Shown: positions 9,145 through 18,031, counted from the stretch's first letter. The stretch: DNA of 64,000 nucleotides from an uncultured Alloprevotella sp. (GCA_944322095.1 CALUNU010000007.1:49719-113718); one strand, 5' to 3'. Made by a program: numbers and translations. Notes: generated by a model not told the origin, from the sequence alone.

Positions 9145-11193
9145 ATGAGACTTCGCTTTCTGCCGGCCCTGCTGCTCGGGGCGGCTCTTGCCCTGCCGGC
9201 TGCCGCACAGCGGCATGACGTACTGCTGAACGACAACTGGCACTTCCGCTTTGGCCACGACGTGGAGCGGACGGCGGGACGCCGCGTGGACTTGCCCCAT
9301 ACGTGGAACGCGGCCGATGCCCTGACGGGGCAGAAGGACTATAAGCGAGGCATGGGCAACTACGGGAAAAAGTTCCACGTGCCGGCTGCCTGGCAGGGGC
9401 GGCGCCTCTTCCTGCGCTTCGAGGGGGCGGGCAACGTGGCCGACGTCTTCGTGAACGGACGCCATGCGGGCCGCCACCGCGGGGGCTACGGCGCCTTTGC
9501 CGTGGAAATCACGGACAAGGTGCGCTATGGGGCCGACAACGACGTGCTCGTGCGCGTGAACAACGCCGAGGACCTCACGCTCATGCCCCTCGTGGGCGAC
9601 TTCAACTTCTACGGTGGCCTTTACCGCGATGTGCACCTCGTTACGACCGACGCCACGTGCATCTCGCTCCTCGACCACGGCTCGTGCGGCCTGCGCCTCG
9701 TGCAGGACAGCGTGAGCCGCGGGCGGGCCGACGTGAGGGCCATCGTGAGGCTCGACAACGGGCTGGACAAGGCGGCCGACGTGACGCTGCGCCTGCGTGT
9801 GACCGACGGCGGGCGCGAGGTGGCACGGAGCGAACGCAGCCTGCGCCTGGCGCCCGATACGGACGGCAGGGCCGACACGCTCGCCGTGGGCATCGACCGC
9901 CCGCATCTCTGGGACGGACGGCGCGACCCCTTCCTCTACCGGGCCGAACTGACGCTGTGGCGCGGCGGACGCTGCGTGGACAGCATCTGCCGCCCGCTTG
10001 GTCTGCGTTCGGTGAGCGTCGACCCGCAGAAGGGCTTTTTCCTGAACGGCCGCCACGTACAGCTGCGCGGCGTGTGCCGACATCAGGACCGCAGCGAGGT
10101 GGGCAATGCCCTGCGCCCGGAGCATCATGCCGAGGATGCCGCCATCATGGTGGAGATGGGGGCTAACGCCGTGCGCCTGGCCCACTATCCGCAGGCCGAG
10201 CGCTTCTATGACCTGGCGGACAGCCTGGGCCTTGTCGTATGGGCCGAGATACCCTTTGTGGGGCCGGGCGGATACAGCGACGAGGGCTTTGCCGACCTGC
10301 CCGGGTTTCGGGAGAACGGCCGCGAGCAGCTCACGGAGCTCATCCGCCAGCACGGTAACCACCCGTCCATCTGCATGTGGGGGCTGTTCAACGAGCTCTC
10401 CATGCGTGGCGATGACCCTGTGCCTTACATCCGCGAACTGAACGAATTGGCCCACAGCGAGGATCCCACGCGTCCCACCACGGCAGCCTCGAACACGGAC
10501 GGCGCGCTCAACTTTGTGACCGACCTGATGGCATGGAACCGCTACGACGGCTGGTATGGCGGTACGCCCGCACAGCTGGGCCGCTGGCTCGACCGCATGC
10601 ATGCCGCCCATCCGCAGCTGTGCATCGGCATCAGCGAGTATGGCGCGGGGGCCAGCATCTACCACCAGCAGGACACGCTGGCGCGGCCCGTGGCGGCGGG
10701 ATGGTGGCACCCGGAAAACTGGCAGACGCAGTATCACATCGACAACTGGCGCGAACTGTCGGCACGGCCCTTCGTGTGGGGCTCGTTCGTGTGGAACCTG
10801 TTCGATTTCGGTGCGGCCCACCGCCACGAGGGCGACCGCCCGGGCATCAACGACAAGGGCCTGGTGACGTTCGACCGCCGCGTGCGCAAGGATGCCTTCT
10901 ATTTTTACAAGGCCAACTGGCGCGACGACGAGCCCGTGCTCTATCTGACCGAGCGGCGCTGCACGCGGCGCACGCGACCCGTGCAGACGTTCCGCGCGTT
11001 TACCAACCTGGGCGAGGCCGAGCTCTTCGTCAACGGCAGCAGTCGGGGGCGCGTCCGTGCCGACTCGCTCCGCACCGTCACGTGGCGGGATGTGCGCCTC
11101 GCTCCCGGCCGCAACGTGGTGAGCGTCGTGGCCGGCCGGGGCAGAAACCTCCGTACGGACAGCTACGAATGCTATCTGGAAAACGGTCGCTGA
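9145..11193 (+). CDS. Glycoside hydrolase family 2 (beta-galactosidase-like), exported
   Basis: The 682-residue protein has a signal peptide ending AAAQ at residues 19-22, so it is periplasmic or exported. It follows the GH2 plan: an N-terminal sugar-binding jelly roll (NDNWHFRFGHD to FNFYGGLYRDVHL), an immunoglobulin-like domain (about 180-300), then the TIM barrel starting RGVCRHQDRSEVGNA. The acid/base glutamate is E417 in MWGLFNELS and the nucleophile is E498 in CIGISEYGAG. A C-terminal Ig-like domain (FRAFTNLGEAELFVNG) closes the protein. The likely reaction is hydrolysis of beta-galactosides or a related beta-linked sugar; the exact substrate cannot be read from sequence. Pairing with nadB is probably positional rather than functional. 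Confidence 0.88.
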   Translation: MRLRFLPALLLGAALALPAAAQRHDVLLNDNWHFRFGHDVERTAGRRVDLPHTWNAADALTGQKDYKRGMGNYGKKFHVPAAWQGRRLFLRFEGAGNVADVFVNGRHAGRHRGGYGAFAVEITDKVRYGADNDVLVRVNNAEDLTLMPLVGDFNFYGGLYRDVHLVTTDATCISLLDHGSCGLRLVQDSVSRGRADVRAIVRLDNGLDKAADVTLRLRVTDGGREVARSERSLRLAPDTDGRADTLAVGIDRPHLWDGRRDPFLYRAELTLWRGGRCVDSICRPLGLRSVSVDPQKGFFLNGRHVQLRGVCRHQDRSEVGNALRPEHHAEDAAIMVEMGANAVRLAHYPQAERFYDLADSLGLVVWAEIPFVGPGGYSDEGFADLPGFRENGREQLTELIRQHGNHPSICMWGLFNELSMRGDDPVPYIRELNELAHSEDPTRPTTAASNTDGALNFVTDLMAWNRYDGWYGGTPAQLGRWLDRMHAAHPQLCIGISEYGAGASIYHQQDTLARPVAAGWWHPENWQTQYHIDNWRELSARPFVWGSFVWNLFDFGAAHRHEGDRPGINDKGLVTFDRRVRKDAFYFYKANWRDDEPVLYLTERRCTRRTRPVQTFRAFTNLGEAELFVNGSSRGRVRADSLRTVTWRDVRLAPGRNVVSVVAGRGRNLRTDSYECYLENGR

Positions 11194-11395
11194 GGCGAGG
11201 ATTTTTTCATCGGCGCAGTTGTCGTGAAGAATAGGATGTCGGTGGCCAGCGGCGGAAAGGGCGACGCAGAAGGCGCGTGCAGACGAAAATGTCGGGGAGG
11301 GGAGGAAGATGGCAGAAACAGCCGTAAGGCCGTGAACGCCGCACCATTACAGCAGATTTTTACAGAGAAAGCTTGGCCGGCCGGGCGAAAGAGCG

Positions 11396-11403
11396 TATCT
11401 TTG
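11396..11403 (+). promoter_or_regulatory. rpsO promoter -7 box
   Basis: TATCTTTG lies 48 bases before the rpsO start, matching the Bacteroidota -7 consensus TAnnTTTG. No convincing -33 TTTG is visible. Confidence 0.65.
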
Positions 11404-11451
11404 CACCGCCTTATTCAAGGCACGACTTAATATCTTAATTTCAACTACACA

Positions 11452-11721
11452 ATGTACTTAGATTCTGAGAAGAAGAAAGAGATCTTTGGACAGTACGGAA
11501 AGTCTAACTCGGACACCGGTTCCGTTGAGAGCCAGGTGGCTTTGTTTTCCTACCGTATATCCCATTTGACGGAGCACATGAGAGCCAACCGTAAAGATCA
11601 TACGACCGAACGCTCTCTGGTAAAACTTGTGGGTAAGCGCCGCGCCCTGCTCAACTATTTGAAGAGCCGCGACATCGAGCGCTATCGTGCGCTTGTGAAG
11701 TCGCTCGGCCTCCGCAAGTAA
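11452..11721 (+). CDS. rpsO: 30S ribosomal protein S15
   Basis: The 89-residue product is standard length for S15, which binds the central domain of 16S rRNA early in 30S assembly. Family motifs are visible: DTGSVESQVALFSYRISHLTEHMR, then KDHTTERSLVKLVGKRRALLNYLKSRDIERYRALVKSLGLRK. The start ATG follows an A/T-rich leader after the TATCTTTG box at 11396, and a strong intrinsic terminator follows at 11778, so the gene is monocistronic. Codon use is less GC-extreme than in neighbouring genes, as expected for a highly expressed ribosomal gene. Confidence 0.97.
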   Translation: MYLDSEKKKEIFGQYGKSNSDTGSVESQVALFSYRISHLTEHMRANRKDHTTERSLVKLVGKRRALLNYLKSRDIERYRALVKSLGLRK

Positions 11722-11777
11722 AAAGGAAAAGGCTACCGCAGAGCCATGCTCTGAGCACCGGCCGCCACGAAAAAGAT

Positions 11778-11819
11778 CATCCCGCCCCTTCGGTATGAAG
11801 AGGCGGGATGACTTTTTTT
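11778..11819 (+). terminator. Intrinsic terminator of rpsO
   Basis: Stem CATCCCGCC / GGCGGGATG with a 15-base spacer followed by seven T. Confidence 0.85.
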
Positions 11820-11898
11820 ATTGCAGCCGGCGGTGCGTGCGGAGCGGCCTTAGAAACAGCCTGCCACGACGTGCAGCCGACGTAAGGGCATAAAAAAA

Positions 11899-11946
11899 GG
11901 GATACCGCTGTATCCCAACCTTGTTAACCTTAAATCTAATACTATG
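11899..11946 (+). ncRNA. Candidate 5' leader element: small hairpin plus short ORF start
   Basis: A perfect 7-bp stem GGGATAC-CGCT-GTATCCC (11899-11916) is followed by an A/T-rich stretch (AACCTTGTTAACC) and an ATG at 11944 starting MKNTMQRYAF. This lies in the 450-base gap between rpsO and the next real gene (12173). The wording looks like a leader segment I have met upstream of other Bacteroidales genes, but I cannot name it. Apart from a GACGCG/CGCGTC stem near 12079, nothing else stands out in the gap. Confidence 0.4.
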
Positions 11947-12172
11947 AAAAACACAATGCAAAGATACGCATTCCGCCTCCCGCTGCAAGCACCGGCGGGG
12001 AGAAACTGTCAGGTTCTAACCTTATTTAAAGATTTTGCCAATGGTTTGAAAGTCAGAGTTGACAGAACAAAACGCAACAGACGCGCCGACAAAGCGCGTC
12101 CGCGGGCTTTTTCCAACAGAAAAAGAGAAAAAGAGGAGAGGCGTGTCCGATTTTATTGTAATTTCGCTCCCC

Positions 12173-12790
12173 ATGAGCAGACCGTGCTTTTCTCTGCGTC
12201 GCATGTGGCGGTGGCTGTTGCGTTTCCGCCACCGCCGCGGGTATGGCATCCATTCGCCTTTTGCCTTTTCCTTCGTGACGGGCGTCGTTTACGAGCGCGG
12301 GGCGTATTATGCCTACGCTCCCTTGTCGCGCGAAGCCCGCCCGGCGAGGGCCGCGCTGCGCGAGAAGGACGACCGCCTGCTCCTGCGGCTGGCCAATGCG
12401 AGCCGGGCGGCGTGGATGCTCGTGGCGGGGCCCGTGGCTCCGCTGTCGCTCAGCTATCTGCAAGCCGGGCGGAGCTGCCCCTGCAAGCAGGTGAGCGACG
12501 TTACGGCCGCTGCGCTGGAAGCAGCCATGCAGGGGCGCGAAGCTCCCGGCTTGGTCTATGCGGTCCCCGGCGCCGCGCTCGGCGCAGTGGTGCGCGCGGT
12601 GGTGCCCCGCGCCGGGGAGCACACGATGCTCGTGCTGGCAGGCATATACGCTTCGCATGCCGGCCGCGAAGCCTGGCGCAGCCTGAAGGCCGACAGCCGC
12701 GTGCGCGTTACGTTCGACCTTTACGATTTTGGCATCGCCTTTTTCCAGCGGCGACTGAACAAGCAGGACTACATAGTCAACTATTTCTGA
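12173..12790 (+). CDS. Conserved Bacteroidales hypothetical protein, methyltransferase-like remnant
   Basis: The frame is open from 12059, but family features begin with RHRRGYGIHSPFAFSFVTGVVYERGAYYAY, so the ATG at 12173 (MSRPCFSLRRMWRW) is the preferred start, giving 205 residues. The N-terminal GIHSPFAF motif and the C-terminal segment (VRVTFDLYDFGIAFFQRRLNKQDYIVNYF) are shared by a Bacteroidales family often labelled SAM-dependent methyltransferase-like. No clear SAM-binding GxGxG is visible, so catalysis is not claimed. A cobalamin adenosyltransferase gene starts 25 bases later, suggesting co-transcription. Confidence 0.6.
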   Translation: MSRPCFSLRRMWRWLLRFRHRRGYGIHSPFAFSFVTGVVYERGAYYAYAPLSREARPARAALREKDDRLLLRLANASRAAWMLVAGPVAPLSLSYLQAGRSCPCKQVSDVTAAALEAAMQGREAPGLVYAVPGAALGAVVRAVVPRAGEHTMLVLAGIYASHAGREAWRSLKADSRVRVTFDLYDFGIAFFQRRLNKQDYIVNYF

Positions 12791-12815
12791 CATCATTCCT
12801 ATTATATAATACAGC

Positions 12816-13379
12816 ATGGCAACCTCTCATTCCCCCCTCCCGCGCATCTATACCCGCACGGGCGACGACGCCACCACAGGGCTCTCCGACGGCCGCCGCG
12901 TGCGCAAGGACGACGCATGCGTGGCTGCCTGCGGCGATGTGGACGAGCTCAACAGTTTTATAGGCCTGCTGGCCACGGCTGTCGACGAGGAAGAACGCAA
13001 CTTCCTGCACGGCGTGCAGCACAAACTGCTGCATGTGGGCGCCATGGTGGCCGGGTTCGTCACCGACGGCGGCCGGGTGCTGACTGAAGCTGTCGGCCCC
13101 CTCGAGCAGCGCATCGACTGGACGCAGGCAGCAGCAGGCGAAAGAGCGGCGGCCTTTGTGCTGCCCGGCGGCAGCAGGCCGGCAGCGTTGGCTCATGTGT
13201 GCCGCACCGTGTGCAGGCGGGCCGAGCGCAGCCTCTGCACGGCCGCTGGCACCCAACCGACGGGCCCGGCAGGCATCTTCCTGAACCGCCTGTCAGACTA
13301 TTTCTACGTCTTGGCGCTTCGATTAAACCAATTTTACGAAACAGCCGAAATAAAATGGGCGAAAGAAGCCGACTTATGA
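12816..13379 (+). CDS. Cob(I)alamin adenosyltransferase, PduO type
   Basis: This enzyme transfers adenosyl from ATP to cob(I)alamin to make coenzyme B12. The 187-residue protein has the PduO-type hallmarks: the N-terminal ATP loop IYTRTGDDATTGLSDGRRVRKDD (residues 10-32), VDELNSFIGLL (about 42-52), LPGGSRPAALAHVCRTVCRRAER (about 116-138) and the C-terminal LNRLSDYFYVLALRLNQ. Within the window it connects with the cobalamin-uptake pair btuB/btuG at 25076-28222, which supplies the substrate. A TATTTTTG promoter-like box at 13390 follows its stop and probably serves the next gene. Confidence 0.92.
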   Translation: MATSHSPLPRIYTRTGDDATTGLSDGRRVRKDDACVAACGDVDELNSFIGLLATAVDEEERNFLHGVQHKLLHVGAMVAGFVTDGGRVLTEAVGPLEQRIDWTQAAAGERAAAFVLPGGSRPAALAHVCRTVCRRAERSLCTAAGTQPTGPAGIFLNRLSDYFYVLALRLNQFYETAEIKWAKEADL

Positions 13380-13460
13380 ATAAAAGAACTATTTTTGCCC
13401 CACTTTCAAAAATAAAGAATCAAATTAAAACACAGGCAAAACCCTAAAATTCTCATATCT

Positions 13461-13682
13461 ATGTATTGGACACTTGAATTGGCTTCAAAATTGGAGGACG
13501 CTCCCTGGCCGGCCACCAAAGACGAGCTCATCGACTACGCCATGCGCTCAGGAGCCCCCATGGAGGTGGTGGAAAACCTCCAAGAACTGGAAGACGAAGG
13601 GGAAATCTACGAGACCATCGAGGACGTATGGCCCGACTATCCCGACAAAGACGACTTCCTGTTCAACGAGGACGAATATTAG
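13461..13682 (+). CDS. DUF2795-like small acidic protein
   Basis: The 73-residue acidic protein starts MYWTLELASKLEDAPWPATKDELIDYAMRSGAP, which matches the DUF2795 pattern (small helical protein with a conserved WPATKxELIDYA segment). The tail is strongly acidic (DDFLFNEDEY). Function is unknown. It has its own promoter-like box at 13390-13397 and an intrinsic terminator at 13717, so it appears to be a single-gene unit. Confidence 0.8.
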   Translation: MYWTLELASKLEDAPWPATKDELIDYAMRSGAPMEVVENLQELEDEGEIYETIEDVWPDYPDKDDFLFNEDEY

Positions 13683-13716
13683 TGACCTTCGAAGAGGTTC
13701 TACTTTTGATTGCACC

Positions 13717-13757
13717 AGCGGGACAAGCATGGATGAAGTGTTTGTCCCGCTGATATT
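13717..13757 (+). terminator. Intrinsic terminator of the DUF2795 gene
   Basis: Stem AGCGGGACAA / TTGTCCCGCT with a 15-base spacer, then a T-rich tail interrupted by GATA. Confidence 0.75.
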
Positions 13758-13884
13758 TTGTTTTTGAGGGCTGTGTCTGTTTGCATTCTTCGTTGTTTTA
13801 CGTTTTATTATTATGCTTCGGAGCGGACAGCGGGGTATAATGGCGTAAATTTGTGACGCAACACTGAAAAATACCGCATTGATT

Positions 13885-15546
13885 ATGGGAAAGACCGTCA
13901 CTATACGTTGTAAGAATACGGGTAAGAGGCATAAGGTGCCCATGGGTTTTACGCTCGAAGAGGTTTATGAGATGCTCGAGCTCGACATGCCGCACGGAGC
14001 CACGAGCGCCAAGGTGAACAACAAGGTGGAAGGCCTTCACTTCATGTTCTTCAACGATAAGGACGTGGAGTTTCTCGACATCACGTCGCCCTCGGGCTTG
14101 CGCACCTACACGCGTTCGCTCTTCTTCGTGCTCTACAAGGCGCTCCACGACCTTTATCCGTCGGCCCGCCTGCGCATCGACACGCCGGTGTCGAACGGTT
14201 ACTACTGCCGCGTGTTTATCGACGGCGGAGTGACACCCGCCCTGGTCGATGCCTTGCGGCAGCGCATGCACGAGATTGTGAAAGCTGACCTGCCGTTCCA
14301 TCGCATCACCTGTCCCACGGAGGAAGCCGTGCGTCTGTTCCGTTCCTCGGGCTTGGAGGACAAGGCAAAGCTGCTCGAAGGCTATGGTTCGCTTTATACA
14401 ACCTATTATACGCTGGACGGCCTGGCCGATTATTTTTATGGCTCGCTGCTCATTCAGACCAGCCAGCTTTATCTGTTCGACGTAGTCCCTTACGACGAGG
14501 GTTTGCTCCTGCGCCTGCCCGACCCGGCCCATCCCGACCGTCTGCGCCCCATGCGCGAACAGCCCAAGATGTTCGACGTTTTCCGCGAGCAGCACCGTTG
14601 GCAGGAAATCTTGGGCGTGACGACAATCGGCGAGTTCAACGAGGAGTGTGACAAGGGGCATACGAACGATCTCATCAATGTGTCTGAGGCGTTGCAGGAA
14701 AAGAAAATCAGTCGCATCGCGGATAAGATACATGCCAACCCGCGTCTGAAGGTCGTGCTCATAGCGGGGCCGTCGTCCAGTGGGAAGACCACCTTTTCCA
14801 AGCGCCTCAGCGTGCAGCTTATGGCTAGTGGCCTGAAGCCCGAGCCCATTTCGCTCGACGACTATTTTGTCGACCGCGTGAAAACGCCCCGCGACGCCGA
14901 TGGAAACTACGACTACGAGAGCATCGACGCCATGAATATTCCTTTGTTCAACCGCCACATCAACGCCCTGCTGGCGGGCGAGGAGGTAGAGCTGCCGCGC
15001 TATAATTTTCAGACGGGGCGGAGCGAGATGAGCGGGCGGAGCCTGCGCCTGACGCCGCGCACCATTCTGATTTTGGAAGGCATTCACGCCCTCAACCCAT
15101 CGCTGACGGCCGATATCCTCGACGAACGGAAGTATAAGATATACGCCTCGGCGCTGACCACCATCCTTTTGGACGATCACAACTATATCCCCACGACCGA
15201 CAACCGCCTGCTGCGCCGCATCGTGCGCGACTACAAATACCGCGGCCATTCGGCCGAGGCCACCATCCGTCAGTGGCCGTCGGTGCGGGCGGGCGAGGAG
15301 CGTTGGATTTTCCCCTATCAGGAGCAGGCCGACGAGATGGTCAACACGGCCCTGCTCTTCGAGTTGGCGGCCTTGCGCTCGCAGGCGCTCCCGCTGCTCG
15401 AACAGGTGCCCGAGAACGTGCCCGAGTACAGCGAGGCCTACCGCTTGCGTAAATTTCTTTCGTACTTGAAGCCCATTTCCACCAAGGGCCTGCCGCCCAC
15501 CTCGCTCCTGCGCGAGTTTCTTGGTGGCAGCACGTTTAAATACTGA
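13885..15546 (+). CDS. TGS domain-uridine kinase-like nucleoside kinase
   Basis: The 553-residue protein joins an N-terminal ThrRS-like part (TGS domain and a second additional domain, with GLHFMFFNDKDVEFLD near residue 50) to a C-terminal P-loop kinase of the uridine/phosphoribulokinase family. The Walker A motif is IAGPSSSGKTTFSKRLS at about residues 291-307, followed by SLDDYFVDR and ILEGIHALNP. This architecture is recurrent in Bacteroidota and Thermotogota; the substrate is presumed to be uridine or a related nucleoside. The ATG at 13885 is preferred over an in-frame TTG six bases earlier. A small membrane-anchored protein gene follows after 18 bases. Confidence 0.88.
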   Translation: MGKTVTIRCKNTGKRHKVPMGFTLEEVYEMLELDMPHGATSAKVNNKVEGLHFMFFNDKDVEFLDITSPSGLRTYTRSLFFVLYKALHDLYPSARLRIDTPVSNGYYCRVFIDGGVTPALVDALRQRMHEIVKADLPFHRITCPTEEAVRLFRSSGLEDKAKLLEGYGSLYTTYYTLDGLADYFYGSLLIQTSQLYLFDVVPYDEGLLLRLPDPAHPDRLRPMREQPKMFDVFREQHRWQEILGVTTIGEFNEECDKGHTNDLINVSEALQEKKISRIADKIHANPRLKVVLIAGPSSSGKTTFSKRLSVQLMASGLKPEPISLDDYFVDRVKTPRDADGNYDYESIDAMNIPLFNRHINALLAGEEVELPRYNFQTGRSEMSGRSLRLTPRTILILEGIHALNPSLTADILDERKYKIYASALTTILLDDHNYIPTTDNRLLRRIVRDYKYRGHSAEATIRQWPSVRAGEERWIFPYQEQADEMVNTALLFELAALRSQALPLLEQVPENVPEYSEAYRLRKFLSYLKPISTKGLPPTSLLREFLGGSTFKY

Positions 15547-15564
15547 CCCCCTCCGTCTGTTTCC

Positions 15565-15909
15565 ATGATGAAAAGGCGCACGCTCATCCCCCTCTGCCTC
15601 GCTGCCGCCGCGGCCGTCGCCGGCGGGGTGGCTTGGTACGAACACGAGCAGCAAGAGGAACGCATCCGCTTTGAGCTGTTTCTTGTGGAGAGCCGGCTGC
15701 CGCGCGATTATGCAAGCCTGCGGTCGTACCTTGTCCACGCCGATACGCTGCCCGATGCGTCGGCGTCTTATGGCGCAGACTTGACTGTTTGCGAAAAGGA
15801 AGGCAAGCTACCCGCCGAGACCCGGCTGTATAAAGACATCAGGCGGAGGCTTATCCAAAACAATCCGTTGCTGGAAGCCTATTATGACGACCATCCCGAA
15901 CAATACTGA
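15565..15909 (+). CDS. Small membrane-anchored hypothetical protein
   Basis: The 114-residue product starts with two Met, a positive patch (KRR) and a hydrophobic segment (LIPLCLAAAAAVAGGVAWY), consistent with a signal anchor. A charged soluble part follows (EHEQQEERIRFELFLVESRLPRDYASLRSYLVHADTLP) ending DDHPEQY. I do not recognise the family. It lies 18 bases after the nucleoside kinase gene and overlaps the start of the AraC regulator by 26 bases, which supports real translation coupling. It could be a partner of the regulator, but nothing proves it. Confidence 0.55.
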   Translation: MMKRRTLIPLCLAAAAAVAGGVAWYEHEQQEERIRFELFLVESRLPRDYASLRSYLVHADTLPDASASYGADLTVCEKEGKLPAETRLYKDIRRRLIQNNPLLEAYYDDHPEQY

Positions 15910-16741
15910 CCCTACTGCCGCCGAAGAGCCTTTGAAGAAGATTTTCAACTACGGCGACGTGTTTTACAGCTTTTTCTACGACAGCACGGAGGTGTGTACC
16001 CATCGTGCGCACGACTATGCGCTCAATTTCGTCCGTTCGGGCGAGATGGTGCTCGACGACGGCCGGCGGCAAGTTCACGTGAGAAAAGGCGAATGCGTCT
16101 TCATCCCGCGCGACCACCGCATCGATATGTACAAGCGGCCGTACGAGGGCGAGCGTTATTGCGGCATATTCATGAAGTTCACGCGGCAGTTCCTGCGCGA
16201 GATGTACGCCTGTTTCAGCAAGTACAAGGAGACTGCTTCGGCCGGGCCTGCCGTGGGCGTCACCAAGCTGCCGCCCACGGCCGAGCTGGCGAGTCTGTTC
16301 GCCTCGATGGCGCCCTACTTCGACCGCACCGTCTGCCCGCAGGACGATTTCATGCACTTGAAGTTGCAGGAAGGCCTTCTGGCCCTGCTGCATGCCGACC
16401 CTTCGTTTGCCGCGCTGCTCTTCGATTTCAGCGAACCGTGGAAGATCGACATCCTCGACTTCATGAACCGTAACTACATGTACGAACTGACGATGGACGA
16501 ACTGGCCCACTACACGGGCCGCAGCTTAGCCACGTTCAAGCGCGACTTTAAGAAGGTGAGCGACCTGACGCCCGAGAAATGGCTCATCCGCAGGCGCCTC
16601 GATGCGGCCTACGAGCTCATGCGCAGTGGCCGGCAGAAAATAGCCGACGTCTGTGCGCAGGTTGGTTTCAAGAGTCCGTCCCATTTTTCTAGGCTTTTCA
16701 AGCAGGCCTATGGCATTCCGCCCACGGCAGTGGCCTCATGA
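15884..16741 (+). CDS. AraC-family transcriptional regulator
   Basis: The 285-residue protein has an N-terminal cupin-like sensing domain (VHVRKGECVFIPRDHRIDMYKRP) and a C-terminal pair of helix-turn-helix motifs. The first is around YELTMDELAHYTGRSLATFKRDFKKV, the second IADVCAQVGFKSPSHFSRLFKQAYGIPPTA, the diagnostic AraC signature. The target is unknown; it overlaps the preceding small membrane protein gene and is followed by a terminator, then by a separately promoted alpha/beta hydrolase gene, which is a possible target. Confidence 0.9.
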   Translation: MTTIPNNTDPTAAEEPLKKIFNYGDVFYSFFYDSTEVCTHRAHDYALNFVRSGEMVLDDGRRQVHVRKGECVFIPRDHRIDMYKRPYEGERYCGIFMKFTRQFLREMYACFSKYKETASAGPAVGVTKLPPTAELASLFASMAPYFDRTVCPQDDFMHLKLQEGLLALLHADPSFAALLFDFSEPWKIDILDFMNRNYMYELTMDELAHYTGRSLATFKRDFKKVSDLTPEKWLIRRRLDAAYELMRSGRQKIADVCAQVGFKSPSHFSRLFKQAYGIPPTAVAS

Positions 16742-16773
16742 GCGCCGGCTGACCTTTTCAGACACGAACTTTG

Positions 16774-16805
16774 AGCCCCACGGTAAAGTTGCCGCGGGGC
16801 TTTCT
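16774..16805 (+). terminator. Intrinsic terminator of the AraC gene
   Basis: AGCCCC(A) / (C)GGGGCT stem with a short T tail. Confidence 0.65.
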
Positions 16806-16808
16806 GCG

Positions 16809-16816
16809 TATTTTTG
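16809..16816 (+). promoter_or_regulatory. Promoter -7 box for the alpha/beta hydrolase
   Basis: TATTTTTG fits TAnnTTTG, 28 bases before the start codon and just past the preceding terminator. Confidence 0.6.
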
Positions 16817-16844
16817 CCACAGATAAAGAAAGGGAAACTATAAA

Positions 16845-17936
16845 ATGGGAAATGCAATGAAACATTTATTCAAGTCATGGTGCCTCGCGGTGTTGGCCTG
16901 CGTTGCCGGCGCAGGCAGCCTCGAGGCTCAGGAGCAAACGACCTCAATTAATAATAGCTTTATGGAAGAAAAACTGAACCTCACGCAGGAATGGGACAAG
17001 ACGTTCCCGAAGAGCGACAAGGTGGACCACATGAAAGTGACGTTCCACAACCGTTTCGGCATCACGCTGGCTGCCGACGTTTACGTGCCCAAGGGGGCTT
17101 CGGCTCCCTTGCCCGCCATCGCCGTGAGCGGCCCCTTCGGAGCCGTGAAAGAGCAGGCTTCAGGACTTTATGCCCAGACGCTGGCCGAGCGCGGCTTCCT
17201 CACGATTGCCTTCGACCCTTCGTTCACGGGCGAGAGCGGCGGGCAGCCCCGCTACGTGGCCTCGCCCGACCTGAATACAGAGGACTTCTGCGCGGCGGTC
17301 GACTATCTCTCGACGCGTCCCGACGTTGATGCTGAGCGCATCGGCATTCTCGGCATCTGTGGCTGGGGCGGCTTTGCCATCAACGCGGCAGCGCTCGACC
17401 CGCGCATCAAGGCCACCGTGGCCTCCACCATGTACGACATCAACCGCTGCACCACCAACGGCTATTTCGACGAAGGCGACAACGCCGAGGCCCGCGGCCG
17501 TATGCGCGCACAACTGGCTGCACAGCGCACGGCCGACTATCGCAACGGCGCTTATGCCCGGGCCGGCGGCGTGGTCGACCCGCTGCCTGCCGACGCTCCG
17601 CAGTTTGTCAAGGACTATTATGCCTATTATAAAACGCCGCGCGGCTATCACCCCCGTTCGCTCAACTCCAACAACGGTTGGAACGCAACGTCGGCCCTTT
17701 CCTTCATCAACGCTCCGCTGCTCACCTACGCCGGCGAGATACAGGGAGCCGTCATGGTGCTCCACGGCGAGAAGGCCCACTCGCGCTATATGGGCGAAGA
17801 CGCTTTCAAAAAGCTCCGTGGCCGGGGCAAGGAGCTTGTCATCGTGCCCGGTGCCAGCCACACCGATTTGTACGACAACTTGGAGAAAATCCCCTTCGAC
17901 CGCATCGAGCAGTTCTACAAGGAAAACATGAAGTAG
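16845..17936 (+). CDS. Exported alpha/beta hydrolase, dienelactone-hydrolase-like
   Basis: The 363-residue protein has an N-terminal signal peptide (from Met5: KHLFKSWCLAVLACVAGAGSLEAQ; either ATG at 16845 or 16857 could start it). The fold is an alpha/beta hydrolase: VSGPFGAVKEQASGLYA carries the oxyanion loop, FDPSFTGESGGQPR follows, and the nucleophile elbow is GICGWGG with Cys rather than Ser, as in dienelactone-hydrolase relatives. The acid is likely in the VMVLHGEKAHSR region and the histidine in PGASHTDLYD. The substrate is unknown. It has its own promoter and a strong bidirectional-looking terminator. Confidence 0.85.
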   Translation: MGNAMKHLFKSWCLAVLACVAGAGSLEAQEQTTSINNSFMEEKLNLTQEWDKTFPKSDKVDHMKVTFHNRFGITLAADVYVPKGASAPLPAIAVSGPFGAVKEQASGLYAQTLAERGFLTIAFDPSFTGESGGQPRYVASPDLNTEDFCAAVDYLSTRPDVDAERIGILGICGWGGFAINAAALDPRIKATVASTMYDINRCTTNGYFDEGDNAEARGRMRAQLAAQRTADYRNGAYARAGGVVDPLPADAPQFVKDYYAYYKTPRGYHPRSLNSNNGWNATSALSFINAPLLTYAGEIQGAVMVLHGEKAHSRYMGEDAFKKLRGRGKELVIVPGASHTDLYDNLEKIPFDRIEQFYKENMK

Positions 17937-17958
17937 GCCCGCTCTCTGCCACAAGGCA

Positions 17959-17996
17959 AAGCCTCCCCGCGCCGTCTTGGCCGGGGAGGCTTTTTC
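17959..17996. terminator. Terminator between convergent hydrolase and vWA genes
   Basis: AAGCCTCCCCG / CGGGGAGGCTT stem followed by TTTTT on the plus strand; the complementary A run on the other side may let it serve the minus-strand vWA gene too. Confidence 0.85.
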
Positions 17997-18031
17997 GTAG
18001 GGTCGCGTCGGCGGGTAGTGCCGGCCGTAGG

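Noticed and set aside
7441..10827. 1128-codon antisense frame over nadB and the GH2 gene
   Set aside because: Mirrors two well-supported genes; composition is shadow-like.
11224..11430. 68-codon ORF between the GH2 gene and rpsO
   Set aside because: Runs through the rpsO promoter box, has no family features and no conserved start.
11944..12963. 339-codon ORF starting at the MKNT leader
   Set aside because: Overlaps two supported genes in another frame; only the first codons look leader-like.
13701..13765. Small RNA from a TACTTTTG box to the terminator at 13717
   Set aside because: The box is only 16 bases from the terminator stem, leaving almost no transcript; likely chance.
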